Of a stretch of 64,000 nucleotides of DNA, positions 31,548 through 40,566 are shown piece after piece; position 1 is the stretch's first letter; the number at the start of each line of letters is the position of its first letter. Source of the DNA: Subtercola frigoramans (lineage in GTDB: Bacteria > Actinomycetota > Actinomycetes > Actinomycetales > Microbacteriaceae). The stretch is taken from positions 62,001 to 126,000 of the forward strand of contig NZ_JAFBBU010000001.1 in NCBI RefSeq assembly GCF_016907385.1, in the 5' to 3' direction. A program made the translations under genes and the position numbers. The notes below the pieces were generated by a model that had not been told where the DNA came from, ran no database searches, and was given only the letters and a program-made list of their open reading frames with translations.

Positions 31548-33961
31548 CAGCGCAGTCGCCCGGATGCCCTGCCCGACGTGAGGTCGAGTCGAAACCCTCG
31601 CGGCGAGGCCTGGGTCAGAAGCTCGGCACTCTCGACAGCGCCGTCGCGCGCCGTCTGCACTGTCAGGATGTCACTCGTGCGGCTGGCCTCGCTGCCCTCC
31701 ACCGTGCTGATCTCGAACTCTGCACCGCCCGGTGCCCAGGCCAGGCGGTCGATGCGGATTCCGCCTCGCGCCGTGAAGCCGCGGATCTCGCCGCTGCTCC
31801 AGCTCTCGGGAAGCGCGGGAAAGAGCCCGAGAATTCCGGGCTGCGATCGGATGATCATGCTCGAGGCGAGCGCGGGCAGGCCTCCGCTCGCATCGACGTT
31901 GAAGATCACGCCCGCGTCGTGCGTGGAGACCATGTTGGGTTTCCAGTGGTCTCGGGCGAGTAGCACCACACAGCTCAATGCCAGCTCGGATTCGCCCAGG
32001 GCGCTCGCGGCGAGGCCGAGTTGCACGAGACCGAATGCCATCTCCATCCGACCCGGCGGCGGAGTCGGGTCTTCCAGGCGCCAGGCGAGTTTCTGCTCGA
32101 TCGTGAGTCGGGCCGCCGCTCGCAGCTCCGGCGTGTTGAAGGCGTCATCGATGCCATACCAGAGCGGGTAGAGCTGCGAGGTATGCCGGTGTTCGAGGCG
32201 GTTGGCGTACTGCGGGTCGAGCCACTCGGCCACCGTGCCGTCAGGCGCCACCAGGTACGGAGGCAGGGAATCGCGCAGGTGCGACCACGCAGAACTGAAC
32301 CGGTGGTCGTCGAGAACCCGCGCGAACTCCAGCCCGATCGCCACGGCATCCCGGATGATCGCAACGTCGCAGGTGGCGTCGACGGCCAGGGGGCTCGTGC
32401 GGCCGCCGGGAAGGTTCTCGGGGGAGTACGACGGCACGATGTGCAGGGCGCCCTCGTGCTCGACGAGTGCTGTCTCGTAGAACCGGAGAACCTGTTGCGC
32501 AAACGGCCAGGCCCACTCGCGGAGAAAGGCGATGTCTCCGGTGGTGCTGAAGTAGTCGAAGGCGAAGCGCAGCGCCCACCCTCCCGCCCCGACCCAGAAC
32601 AGATGCGGGTAGTCGGCAACGAAGTGGTTCGCGCGGCCGTGTGTCGTGGCACGGGCGTTGAGGAGATAGCCCTCGGCAGCATAGAGTCGCGCGGCGTTCT
32701 CGACGTAGTCGTCGGTGAAGGCTCCGACCAGGTCGAAGTACGGCAGGAGCAGCTCGGGGTTCCCGGTCGACGCCAGGGCGGCGATCGCTCCGTTCTGCAC
32801 GTTGCCGTTGAGCGTGTAGTCAGCAGACCACGCCGGTGTCCAGGTGCCCTGCCACACGCCCTGGAGCGTGGGTGGCAGGGCGCCGGTCGAGGAGATGATA
32901 GTGTGCCGGCCGGCAGCGAAAGCCGTTTCGATGACGGCGTTCACCGCGTCTGTGGTCGCGTTCTCGCGCCGGGCTTCTTCGAAGAGCTGTTCCGAGGTGA
33001 GGGTGGAGGGGTGTGGGCATCCATCGCCTCGGCCGAGGGTGAAAGAACTCGCAGCCATGAGAGACCCGTGGCTCGAGCGCTGCTGGCTGAGTGCCTGCTC
33101 CGGCGTTTCGGCGCTGGGCGAGAATCCGGGCAGCACGGGGGGAAGTTCACGCCCCGAGAGCGGATACGGAGTGACCTGCACTTCGATGACGAGGGGATGA
33201 TCGGGGCTGACCGTGAGGCGCACCGCACCCTCGTCGCCACCCGCCGTCACAACACGGCCGGTGCCGGTGAAACGAACCGTCGTCAGCACTCCGGCGGCGG
33301 TTCCCGCTTCGCGCCCGGGTGCGCGAAGATCTAGCCAGAGGGCGCGGTCGGTGGCGCCGGCCAGAGAGGTCACGAAATCGAGGTAGTCGACGGCCCCCAC
33401 GCCCACTCCGCTCGGCTCCACGACATTCTCGTTCGAGATGGCCAGGGTTCCGGTCGCATCGCGCTCAGACCGGATCGTGATGACGACGCGCGACGATGAT
33501 CGAACGGCAAGGGTCGAGATCGACTGGCGATGCCCTTCTCCGCCCCACTCCACGGTGGCCTCGCCCGTGGTGAAGTCGACGGTGCGGAGATACTGCCCGG
33601 GTTCGCTCGGCGCATCGGGCCGCCACGACACTGACGCACAGGGCACCAGCGGGTCGGTCCAGATCAGTTCAGCCGGAGCATCTCCGTCGGCCGCCGCCCC
33701 GAGCATGATCTCGGAAGCGGTGCTGGAGTCGCCCTCGAACAACGCGCGCCTCAGCTCGCTGAGACTCGCCTTCATGTCTGGTGCCGGTGAACGACGGTTG
33801 GCGGGCAGAAAGAACTGCTCGTGGGCGAAAGTGATGCGGTGCTGCACCGGTGTGCCGTAGATGACGGCGCCGACCGTGCCGCTGCCGGAGACGATCCCGT
33901 CTGCCCAGGATAGGGCCTGGGTGGTGCTGGTGAACCCTTGCGGGCCGACCGGTTCAGCCAT
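31544..33961 (-). CDS. GH95-family alpha-L-fucosidase/galactosidase
   Basis: An 805-residue glycoside hydrolase without signal peptide, so probably cytoplasmic. The all-alpha toroid domain contains LQGVWQGTWTPAWSADYTLN, in which the NGNVQN segment corresponds to the family's catalytic-site asparagines, PSYSPENLPGG carries the general-acid Glu and GVIFNVDASGG the conserved Asp (usually FQIDGNFG). GH95 inverts alpha-1,2-L-fucosyl or alpha-L-galactosyl bonds in xyloglucan and milk-type glycans. It overlaps GH3 by 8 bases. Sequence is divergent, so the sugar is uncertain; the nearby fucose genes favour L-fucose. Confidence 0.83.
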   Translation of the reverse strand: MAEPVGPQGFTSTTQALSWADGIVSGSGTVGAVIYGTPVQHRITFAHEQFFLPANRRSPAPDMKASLSELRRALFEGDSSTASEIMLGAAADGDAPAELIWTDPLVPCASVSWRPDAPSEPGQYLRTVDFTTGEATVEWGGEGHRQSISTLAVRSSSRVVITIRSERDATGTLAISNENVVEPSGVGVGAVDYLDFVTSLAGATDRALWLDLRAPGREAGTAAGVLTTVRFTGTGRVVTAGGDEGAVRLTVSPDHPLVIEVQVTPYPLSGRELPPVLPGFSPSAETPEQALSQQRSSHGSLMAASSFTLGRGDGCPHPSTLTSEQLFEEARRENATTDAVNAVIETAFAAGRHTIISSTGALPPTLQGVWQGTWTPAWSADYTLNGNVQNGAIAALASTGNPELLLPYFDLVGAFTDDYVENAARLYAAEGYLLNARATTHGRANHFVADYPHLFWVGAGGWALRFAFDYFSTTGDIAFLREWAWPFAQQVLRFYETALVEHEGALHIVPSYSPENLPGGRTSPLAVDATCDVAIIRDAVAIGLEFARVLDDHRFSSAWSHLRDSLPPYLVAPDGTVAEWLDPQYANRLEHRHTSQLYPLWYGIDDAFNTPELRAAARLTIEQKLAWRLEDPTPPPGRMEMAFGLVQLGLAASALGESELALSCVVLLARDHWKPNMVSTHDAGVIFNVDASGGLPALASSMIIRSQPGILGLFPALPESWSSGEIRGFTARGGIRIDRLAWAPGGAEFEISTVEGSEASRTSDILTVQTARDGAVESAELLTQASPRGFRLDLTSGRASGRLRW

Positions 33962-36344
33962 GGGTCACCGGGCACAAGACGATTCGAGTGTGGTCGAGCA
34001 TCCGGTCGCCACCGACGAGGGTGACGGGAATGGCGTACGCCGTTTCGGAACTCGAGCGCCCGAGCCGCAGTTCGATGTCGCCCTGCTGCACGGTCCATTC
34101 CCTGGAGAGCCCGGTGAATGCGGTGAGCTCGGCACTGACGTCGAATGACACCGTCGTGCTCTGCCCGGGGTCGAGCTCGACCCGCGAATAGCCGATCAGG
34201 CGGCTCGCTGGTTGGACGACCTGGGCCGAATCACGGTGCAGGTACAGCTGCACGACATCGGCACCGGCGCGCTGCCCGGTGTTCGTGACCGTGACGCTGA
34301 CGCGGGTTGAGGCGTCGGTCGCGAGCGAGAACGACTCACCGACCGGGCGACCGCCCACTCGTGGCCGGTCCCAGTCGAAGCTTGTGTAGCCCAAACCGTG
34401 GCCGAACGGGAACAGCGCAGTGGGGTCGATGTTCGACACCTCGCTCGGCCCGGCAAGGGGTGCTTGCAGGTAGGTGGACGGCTGCGAGCCCGGCAGCGCC
34501 GGAATGCTCACGGGGAGCCGGCCAGAGGGGTTGACCCTCCCGCTGATGGCTCCCGCGATGGCGCCGGCACCCTCTTCGCCGGGGAAGAACGTCTGGATGA
34601 CCGCGGCGAGGCCGTCGACCAGCGAACCGAGGGCGTACGGGCGACCGGCGACGGCGACCAGTACGACGGGTGTTCCCTGGCTGCTGAGGGCTGCGACGAG
34701 CTCCTCCTGCACCCCGGGAAGCTGCAGTGATGGCGCATCGCAGCCCTCGCCCGAGGTGCCACGGCCGAACAGGCCGGCCCTGTCACCGACGACAGCGATC
34801 ACGAGGTCGGCCGTGCGGGCGAGCTCGGCGGCGGCCGCGACGTGGGAGCGGTCGTCTCCGTCTATCGAGCAGCCTTCGGCAACGATGATCTCGCTGTTCG
34901 GGTACTCGGTGCGAACGGCCTCGGCCACGGTCCGGATCTCGACACCGAGCGCCACATCAGGATGATGCGAGCCGACGTGTGCCGGAAACGAATAGCAGCC
35001 CAGCAGGGTCAGTGCATCTGACGCGCTCGGCCCGATGATCGCAATGCGGGCAGGGGCCGAGGCGGGATCAAGCGGCAGGAGGCCGTCGTTCTTCACCAGC
35101 ACAAGGCCCTGCTCGGCGATCGCCCTCGCGGTTTCGCGGTGCGAGGGCGGGTCGAGCGTGATGCGGCCGACGTTCGCGCCGGGGTCAGCCAGATCGCTCT
35201 CGCTGAAGCCTTCAGGCAGCGCGTCCCAGGTGTGATCGAGAAGACCGAGCTCGATCTTCTGCCGGAGCACGCGCCGTGCAGCCCGGTCGACATAGGACTC
35301 GGCAATGCGGCCCCGGTCGAGGGCATCGAGCAGCGGCGCACCGAAGGCCTTGCGGGTGGGGAGTTCGACGTCGACCCCGGCGGTGAGCGCGAGGGCGGCT
35401 GCGTCGCCCAGCGTCGGTGCCACCCGGTGGAGGGTGTGCAGGAAGGCGATGCCGAAGTAGTCGGCGACGACCGTTCCGTCGAAGCCCCATCTCTCGCGCA
35501 GGAGCCTGGTGAGCAGCGATGCGTCGGCGGCCGTGGGTACGCCGTCGATGTCGGTGTAGGCATGCATGACCGATCGCACTCCGCTGTGCTTGATCGCCAT
35601 CTCGAACGGGGCGAGCAGGACGTCGTGCAGTTCGCGGTGGCCCACAGAGACCGGCGCCAGGTTGCGGGCGGCTTTCGAGGCAGAGTATCCGACGAAATGC
35701 TTGAGCGTGGCGACGATACCTGCCGATTCGAGACCCTGGATGTAGGCCGTGGCAATTGTTCCGACGAGGTGCGGGTCTTCGCCGATGGTCTCTTCGGTTC
35801 GGCCCCAGCGCGGGTCGCGGGTCACATCGAGCACAGGGGCCAGGCCCTGGTGCACGCCCACCGCACGCATACTTGTGCCGATCTGGGCCGCCATCGCCCT
35901 CACGATGTCGGGGTTGAACGTCGCACCCCAGGTCAATGGCACGGGGTAGGCCGTCGCGCCCCAGGCGGTGAAGCCGGCGAGGCACTCCTCATGGGCCACC
36001 GCCGGTATGCCGAAACGGCTGGCCGCCATGATTCGTCGCTGGCTGGTGGTGAGCGAGATCGCACCCACTGCGGCATCGACCGGGGCGGTGCCGAAGGGGC
36101 GGGTGAGTTGGCCGAGCCCGTTCGGGAGGAGATCGTCGAGGTCGAGCGTCTCCTCCATGTCGTGTTGGTGCGGCGCGACGTCGCCACCATCGGCGGAGGC
36201 GCCGACCCAGACTCCATAGAGTTGGCCGACCTTCTCTTCGAGGGTCATGTTCTGGAGCAGGTAGTCGACCCGTTCGGTGACGGTGAGCGCAGCATCCTGC
36301 CAGACCGGCACGGTGTCGAGCGTCGGTGGCTTCTCGAGGGTCAT
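33954..36344 (-). CDS. GH3-family beta-glucosidase/xylosidase
   Basis: A 796-residue intracellular GH3 enzyme. N-terminal (beta/alpha)8 domain: DVTRDPRWGRTEETIGEDP, TLKHFVGYSASKAARN, and the nucleophile Asp in TVVADYFGIAFLHTLHR. The middle alpha/beta sandwich has GLVLVKNDGLLPLDPA and VGDRAGLFGRGTSGEGCD, and a C-terminal fibronectin-III-like domain follows (FPFGHGLGYTSFDW). It likely cleaves beta-linked glucose or xylose from oligosaccharides after import by the upstream ABC permeases. The start ATG lies exactly adjacent to the permease stop. Confidence 0.92.
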   Translation of the reverse strand: MTLEKPPTLDTVPVWQDAALTVTERVDYLLQNMTLEEKVGQLYGVWVGASADGGDVAPHQHDMEETLDLDDLLPNGLGQLTRPFGTAPVDAAVGAISLTTSQRRIMAASRFGIPAVAHEECLAGFTAWGATAYPVPLTWGATFNPDIVRAMAAQIGTSMRAVGVHQGLAPVLDVTRDPRWGRTEETIGEDPHLVGTIATAYIQGLESAGIVATLKHFVGYSASKAARNLAPVSVGHRELHDVLLAPFEMAIKHSGVRSVMHAYTDIDGVPTAADASLLTRLLRERWGFDGTVVADYFGIAFLHTLHRVAPTLGDAAALALTAGVDVELPTRKAFGAPLLDALDRGRIAESYVDRAARRVLRQKIELGLLDHTWDALPEGFSESDLADPGANVGRITLDPPSHRETARAIAEQGLVLVKNDGLLPLDPASAPARIAIIGPSASDALTLLGCYSFPAHVGSHHPDVALGVEIRTVAEAVRTEYPNSEIIVAEGCSIDGDDRSHVAAAAELARTADLVIAVVGDRAGLFGRGTSGEGCDAPSLQLPGVQEELVAALSSQGTPVVLVAVAGRPYALGSLVDGLAAVIQTFFPGEEGAGAIAGAISGRVNPSGRLPVSIPALPGSQPSTYLQAPLAGPSEVSNIDPTALFPFGHGLGYTSFDWDRPRVGGRPVGESFSLATDASTRVSVTVTNTGQRAGADVVQLYLHRDSAQVVQPASRLIGYSRVELDPGQSTTVSFDVSAELTAFTGLSREWTVQQGDIELRLGRSSSETAYAIPVTLVGGDRMLDHTRIVLCPVTHG

Positions 36345-37163
36345 CTACTTTCCCCCCACGCCCATGAGACCGGAGACCAGGGCGCGCCGGGCGAACAGGT
36401 AGACGACCAGGATCGGCAGCGCCGAGAGAATGACCGCGGCGAGAAGCCCGGGCACGTTGGCACCGTACTGGTTGATGAAGGTGAAGAGGCCGAGGGTGAC
36501 GACTTTCGTACCCTGCGACTGCGTGAGGATCAGAGGGAAGAGGAACCCGTTCCACGCCTGGAGTGCGGTGAAGACCGCAATGGTCGAGATGCCCGACTTC
36601 GAGAGCGGCAGAACGAGCGTGAAGAAGATCTTGCTGGGGCTCGCGCCGTCGAGCGTCATCGCCTCGTACAGTTCATTCGAGATGTCACGCATGCTGCCGG
36701 TGAGGATCAGCACACTGACAGGCAGTGAGAAGGCAGCAGTCGGCAGGATGATCGCCCAGAGGGTGTCGTACAGGCCGAGCTGGTTGATCAGAAGGAAGAG
36801 CGGAATGATCACGGCCTGCGAGGGGATCGCGAGGCCGAGCAGGAACACCCGGAACGTCGCCATATTGATGCGGCCCCGGCCCCGCACAACCCCGTAGGCC
36901 AGCGGCAGAACGAGCACCAGCACGAGGGCGACGACACCGATGCCGACGAGGACGGTGTTGAGCAGGTAGAGCAGGAATCCGTTCTGGAAGACGGAGGCGT
37001 AGTTCTCGAGCGTGAGTGAACTCGGAAGAGAGAGGGGCCCACCCTTGAGGTAGGAGGAGCGGGGCTGGAGCGAGGCCGAGAGTACGACGTACAGCGGCAC
37101 GCCGACCACGATCAGCCAGAGGATCGAGCCGAATCCGGCGAAGATGTTCGTGCGCGGTCTCAT
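36345..37163 (-). CDS. Carbohydrate ABC transporter permease (MalG type)
   Basis: A 272-residue inner-membrane permease with six predicted helices. The cytoplasmic EAA loop ELYEAMTLDGASPSKIFFTL then VLPLSKSGI is diagnostic for binding-protein-dependent sugar permeases of the CUT1 family. ATG overlaps the preceding permease stop (ATGA), and the gene ends directly against GH3. It pairs with the next gene to form the transmembrane channel; no ATPase is encoded here, so a shared MsiK-type ATPase is expected. Confidence 0.92.
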   Translation of the reverse strand: MRPRTNIFAGFGSILWLIVVGVPLYVVLSASLQPRSSYLKGGPLSLPSSLTLENYASVFQNGFLLYLLNTVLVGIGVVALVLVLVLPLAYGVVRGRGRINMATFRVFLLGLAIPSQAVIIPLFLLINQLGLYDTLWAIILPTAAFSLPVSVLILTGSMRDISNELYEAMTLDGASPSKIFFTLVLPLSKSGISTIAVFTALQAWNGFLFPLILTQSQGTKVVTLGLFTFINQYGANVPGLLAAVILSALPILVVYLFARRALVSGLMGVGGK

Positions 37164-38089
37164 AGCCCCTCCTGGGTGCTGGTCATCTTGTCGTAACCGG
37201 TGAGTCGCACCATCGCGATGGAGACCAGGGTGGCCACAATCACGAGCAGCAGCGCGATCGCGCTTCCGTAGCCCATATCGAAGCCCTTGAAGGCCGTCTT
37301 GTACATCAGGTAGGGGAGCGTTGTGGTGTCGGTGCCCGGGCCGCCTTGGGTCAGGATCAGCACCAGGTCGAAGGCGGTGAGGCCGCCGACGACCATGAGC
37401 ACGGTCGACGTCACCATGGCGTTGCGCAGCTGCGGCAGGGTGATCGCGAAGAAGGAGCGCACGGTGCCCGCGCCGTCGATCGAGGCGGCTTGGTACAGAG
37501 TCGGCGAGATCGCCCGGGCGGCACCCTGGTAGATCAGTGTGTGGAACGGGATGAACTGCCAGCTCGAGACGATGATGAGCGCGGCGACCGCGCCCGTCAG
37601 CGTACCGAGAAAGCTGCCGTCACCGCCGAAGATCTTGGCCAGTTGGCTCGGAATTCCGAAGTTCGGGTCGAGCAGCTGTTTCCACATGATCGCCGTGGCA
37701 GCCGACGAGAGCAGAAGCGGGAGGAAATAGATGGCAGACAGCACCGCGCGGTTCTTCTGGAAGCCGGCCGCCCACACCCCCAGCAGCAAGCTGAGCGGAA
37801 CCTGCACAACGATCGTGCCGACGAGGAGAACCAGCGTGATGCCGATGGCCTGGGGCATGACCGGGTCGCTGAAGAGCTTCGCCCAATTGTCCAGTCCGGT
37901 GAATTCCGGTGTGCCGAGCCCGTTCCACGAGGTGAACGAGAGATAGGCGACTCCCACCAGCGGTACGACCGCGAAGAGGGCGAAGAACAGGGTGCCCGGC
38001 AGAATCCACAGAGAGCTCGGCCGACCTACTGACAGGCCGACCGAACTCTGTGTCTTGTGCCGTGGCAACGTCATGGTGCGAGTGCTCAC
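37160..38089 (-). CDS. Carbohydrate ABC transporter permease (MalF type)
   Basis: A 309-residue CUT1-family permease with six helices; the first is LWILPGTLFFALFAVVPLVG. The EAA loop is TLYQAASIDGAGTVRSFFAI then TLPQLRNAM. GTG at 38087-38089 follows the binding-protein gene by 17 bases. Heterodimer partner of the MalG-type permease. Confidence 0.92.
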   Translation of the reverse strand: MSTRTMTLPRHKTQSSVGLSVGRPSSLWILPGTLFFALFAVVPLVGVAYLSFTSWNGLGTPEFTGLDNWAKLFSDPVMPQAIGITLVLLVGTIVVQVPLSLLLGVWAAGFQKNRAVLSAIYFLPLLLSSAATAIMWKQLLDPNFGIPSQLAKIFGGDGSFLGTLTGAVAALIIVSSWQFIPFHTLIYQGAARAISPTLYQAASIDGAGTVRSFFAITLPQLRNAMVTSTVLMVVGGLTAFDLVLILTQGGPGTDTTTLPYLMYKTAFKGFDMGYGSAIALLLVIVATLVSIAMVRLTGYDKMTSTQEGL

Positions 38090-38106
38090 GGTTGACTTCC
38101 TTGTGG

Positions 38107-39408
38107 TTACTTGAGCGCCAGTACGGCGGCCACGAACTGTTCCGGCGTGTCCTGGCCGTTGAACAACTTCTGCAACTCGGTGAGGAGCGGTGCTGAAATG
38201 GTGGGGCTGATGGCCTGGTCCCAGGAGAGCTGGAAGCTGGGCGCATTCTTCACGAGGTCGAACTGGAAGTTCGCGAAGTCGGGGTTCGGCGTCGTGTCGA
38301 GTTTGGTGGCGGTGGCCGTGGTTGTCGGAACTTCGCCACCGGCGAGCAGGGCATCCGTGTATTCGGCTGACGAGAGCGATTTCAGGAACGCGATTGCCGT
38401 GTCAGGGTACTTCGTCGCAGAGTTGACCGAGAAGTAGTTCGACGGATTGCCGACGACGTCGCTGGGGTCTCCGGCACCGCCGGCGACGGAGGGGAACGCC
38501 ACATAGCCGAGATCGTTCTTCGCGAAGTCGGGGTTCTCGCCCAACTGGGTCGCGAATTCCCAGGTACCCATGAGCTGCATGCCGGCCCGACCCTCAGCAA
38601 GGAGAGTCGACGTGCCGCCAGAGCCGTAGTTGACTGATCCGAAGTTGGTACCGAAGGCGCCGGCATCGACGAGGGTCTTGATCTGCGTGGCGGCTTCGAG
38701 GATCGCGGGGTCAGACCATCCGGTGGTGTCTCCGCCTTCGATCTTCTTGAAGACTTCGGGGCCGCCGATGCGGTCGACCAGGTATTCCAGCCACATCAGT
38801 TCGGTCCATGATCCGGCGCCGGCGAGGGCGAATGGCGTCACGCCCGCAGCTGCGAGCTTGGGGATGTCGGCCATCACGTCGGCCATGCTCGTCGGGGCCG
38901 TGACCCCGGCAGACGACAGCACTGACTTGTTGTAGAACATCACGACCGGCTGGGTGCCGCGCATCGGGACGGCGTACTGCTTGCCGTCGATCTGCCCGAC
39001 ATCGAAGATCGAGGGGACGAACGCGTCTTTGAATGACGGGTCCTTTGCGATCGCGTCGTCGAGGCTGAGGAGCTTTCCGGCGTCGACGTAGTCACGGATG
39101 CTGCCGCCCGACCAGTTGAAGAAGATGTCCGGCGCCTGGTTCGAGCCCATCGCGGTGCGGACCTTGTCCTGGTAGCCGTCGTTCGCGATCTCGTTGTACA
39201 CGATCTTCACGTCGGAGGTCTTGTTGAACGTTTCGACGGCCGCCTTCTGGGCCGAGTCGAGCTGGTCCTGGAGCACCCACAACTGGATGCTCTTGTCTCC
39301 TCCACCTGCTGCACCGCCCGACGACGCGCACGCGCCGAGGCCGAGCACCAATGAGCCTGCAATTCCGAGCGAAACGAGTGCCTTGACCCGCTTGTTCTTG
39401 ATGTTCAA
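38107..39408 (-). CDS. ABC transporter extracellular sugar-binding lipoprotein
   Basis: A 433-residue solute-binding protein of the CUT1 cluster. The signal peptide ALVSLGIAGSLVLGLGAC ends in a lipobox (LGAC), so Cys 27 or so is lipidated after cleavage and the protein is anchored outside the membrane. The mature part has typical family segments (VETFNKTSDVKIVYNEIAND, FFNWSGGSIRDYVDAGKLLS). Start is TTG at 39406-39408, chosen because GAAAGG precedes it with seven-base spacing. First gene of the operon, divergent from lacI. Likely binds a fucosylated or xylose-containing oligosaccharide. Confidence 0.9.
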   Translation of the reverse strand: MNIKNKRVKALVSLGIAGSLVLGLGACASSGGAAGGGDKSIQLWVLQDQLDSAQKAAVETFNKTSDVKIVYNEIANDGYQDKVRTAMGSNQAPDIFFNWSGGSIRDYVDAGKLLSLDDAIAKDPSFKDAFVPSIFDVGQIDGKQYAVPMRGTQPVVMFYNKSVLSSAGVTAPTSMADVMADIPKLAAAGVTPFALAGAGSWTELMWLEYLVDRIGGPEVFKKIEGGDTTGWSDPAILEAATQIKTLVDAGAFGTNFGSVNYGSGGTSTLLAEGRAGMQLMGTWEFATQLGENPDFAKNDLGYVAFPSVAGGAGDPSDVVGNPSNYFSVNSATKYPDTAIAFLKSLSSAEYTDALLAGGEVPTTTATATKLDTTPNPDFANFQFDLVKNAPSFQLSWDQAISPTISAPLLTELQKLFNGQDTPEQFVAAVLALK

Positions 39409-39446
39409 CGTTGAACCTTTCGAAAGTTTCGATGTTATAGTCGAAA
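39403..39446. promoter_or_regulatory. Nested palindromes in the lacI / ABC intergenic region
   Basis: Three adjacent palindromes: GTTCAACGTTGAAC at 39403-39416 (perfect, spanning the TTG start), CTTTCGAAAG at 39417-39426 (perfect), and TTTCGA-N8-TCGAAA at 39427-39446. LacI-family operators are usually centred on a CG step like the first two. Repression of the ABC-GH operon by the divergent LacI protein is the natural reading. Confidence 0.6.
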
Positions 39447-39466
39447 TGTGATTGGACTGTTGTCAC

Positions 39467-39482
39467 TATAGGTCAGATGAAT
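39467..39482. promoter_or_regulatory. Shared element TATAG(G/A)TCAGATGAAT, copy 1
   Basis: TATAGGTCAGATGAAT lies 61 bases before the lacI start; the same element with one change is at 43459-43474, 56 bases before the FadR-type gene. It could be a common operator that ties the two operons together, or a shared promoter -10 (TATAGG) with conserved initial sequence. Confidence 0.45.
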
Positions 39483-39543
39483 TGCGGCGTCAACTGAAAA
39501 TTCGACCCCTTATTCTCTCTCGAAAACCAGATTGATTGGACGC

Positions 39544-40566
39544 ATGGCAAAGAACGGCAATGATGCCCGCAACGAAGTTCGGCTCGATCGCATCGCACTC
39601 GATGCCGGAGTATCGATTGCCACCGTGTCGAAGGTCCTCAATGGTCGATCCGACGTCGCCCAGAGCACCCGCGAGAGGGTCGAGGCACTTCTGGCGCACC
39701 AGGGGTACGAGCCTCGAGCGGTTCGCAAGCGATCGAAGATGATCGAGCTCGTCTTTCATGAACTCGACTCCGCGTGGGCGATCGAGGTCATCCGCGGCGT
39801 CGAGCGTGTCGTTCGGCAGATGGACCTGAGTCTCATCCTTACAGAGAGCGGCGACCGTCACTCGCCCGGAACGAGATGGATAGCGGGCGTGCTGGAGCGC
39901 CGCCCGCTGGGGGTCATACTGGTGTTCTCCGACTTGACGGCCGACGAGAAAGCCAAACTGCGTACCCGGGACATCCCCTTCGTCATCGTGGATCCCGCGG
40001 GCGACCCGGCTCCAGACGTTCCTGCCATCGGCTCGGCGAACTGGGCCGGGGGCCTCTCGGCGACACGGCATCTCGTCTCGCTGGGGCACCGTCGAATCGG
40101 CATGATCAGCGGCCCCGATGACATCATGTGTTCTCGTGCGCGCGTCGACGGCTACCGCGCAGCACTCCAGGAGGCGGGGATCCCCTTCGATCCAGCGCTC
40201 GTGCGTGAAGGTGACTTCCACGTCGAGGGTGGTGCGGCCGGCGCCAGGGAGCTTCTCGGCCTGGCCGAACCGCCGACGGCCATCTTCGCTGGCAGCGATC
40301 TGCAGGCGATGGGCGTGTACGAGGCTGCTCGCGAGCGTGGCCTGACGATTCCGCGCGACCTGTCTGTCGTCGGGTACGACGACCTCCAGGCATCGGCATG
40401 GCTTGGCCCGCCCTTGACGACGATCCGTCAGCCGCTTGCCGAGATGGCTGAGCAGGCCACGCGGCTGGTGGTTCGCCTGGCCAGTGGTGAGAAGGTCGAC
40501 ACGGTTCGTCTCGACCTCGCCACCAGCCTGGTTTCTCGCCTCAGCTGCGCGGCACCTCGTAGCTGA
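39544..40566 (+). CDS. LacI family transcriptional regulator
   Basis: A 340-residue repressor. The HTH is RLDRIALDAGVSIATVSKVL then NGRSDVAQSTRERVEALLAH with hinge helix; the rest is the periplasmic-binding-like sensor domain (HLVSLGHRRIGMISGPDDIM, PTAIFAGSDLQAMGVYEAAR, DLSVVGYDDLQASAWLGPPL then TTIRQP). ATG 39544 (MAKNGN) is preferred over the earlier TTG. Divergent from the ABC-GH3-GH95 operon with palindromes between, so it probably represses that operon until an oligosaccharide signal binds. Its 3' end overlaps GH43 convergently by 26 bases. Confidence 0.92.
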   Translation: MAKNGNDARNEVRLDRIALDAGVSIATVSKVLNGRSDVAQSTRERVEALLAHQGYEPRAVRKRSKMIELVFHELDSAWAIEVIRGVERVVRQMDLSLILTESGDRHSPGTRWIAGVLERRPLGVILVFSDLTADEKAKLRTRDIPFVIVDPAGDPAPDVPAIGSANWAGGLSATRHLVSLGHRRIGMISGPDDIMCSRARVDGYRAALQEAGIPFDPALVREGDFHVEGGAAGARELLGLAEPPTAIFAGSDLQAMGVYEAARERGLTIPRDLSVVGYDDLQASAWLGPPLTTIRQPLAEMAEQATRLVVRLASGEKVDTVRLDLATSLVSRLSCAAPRS

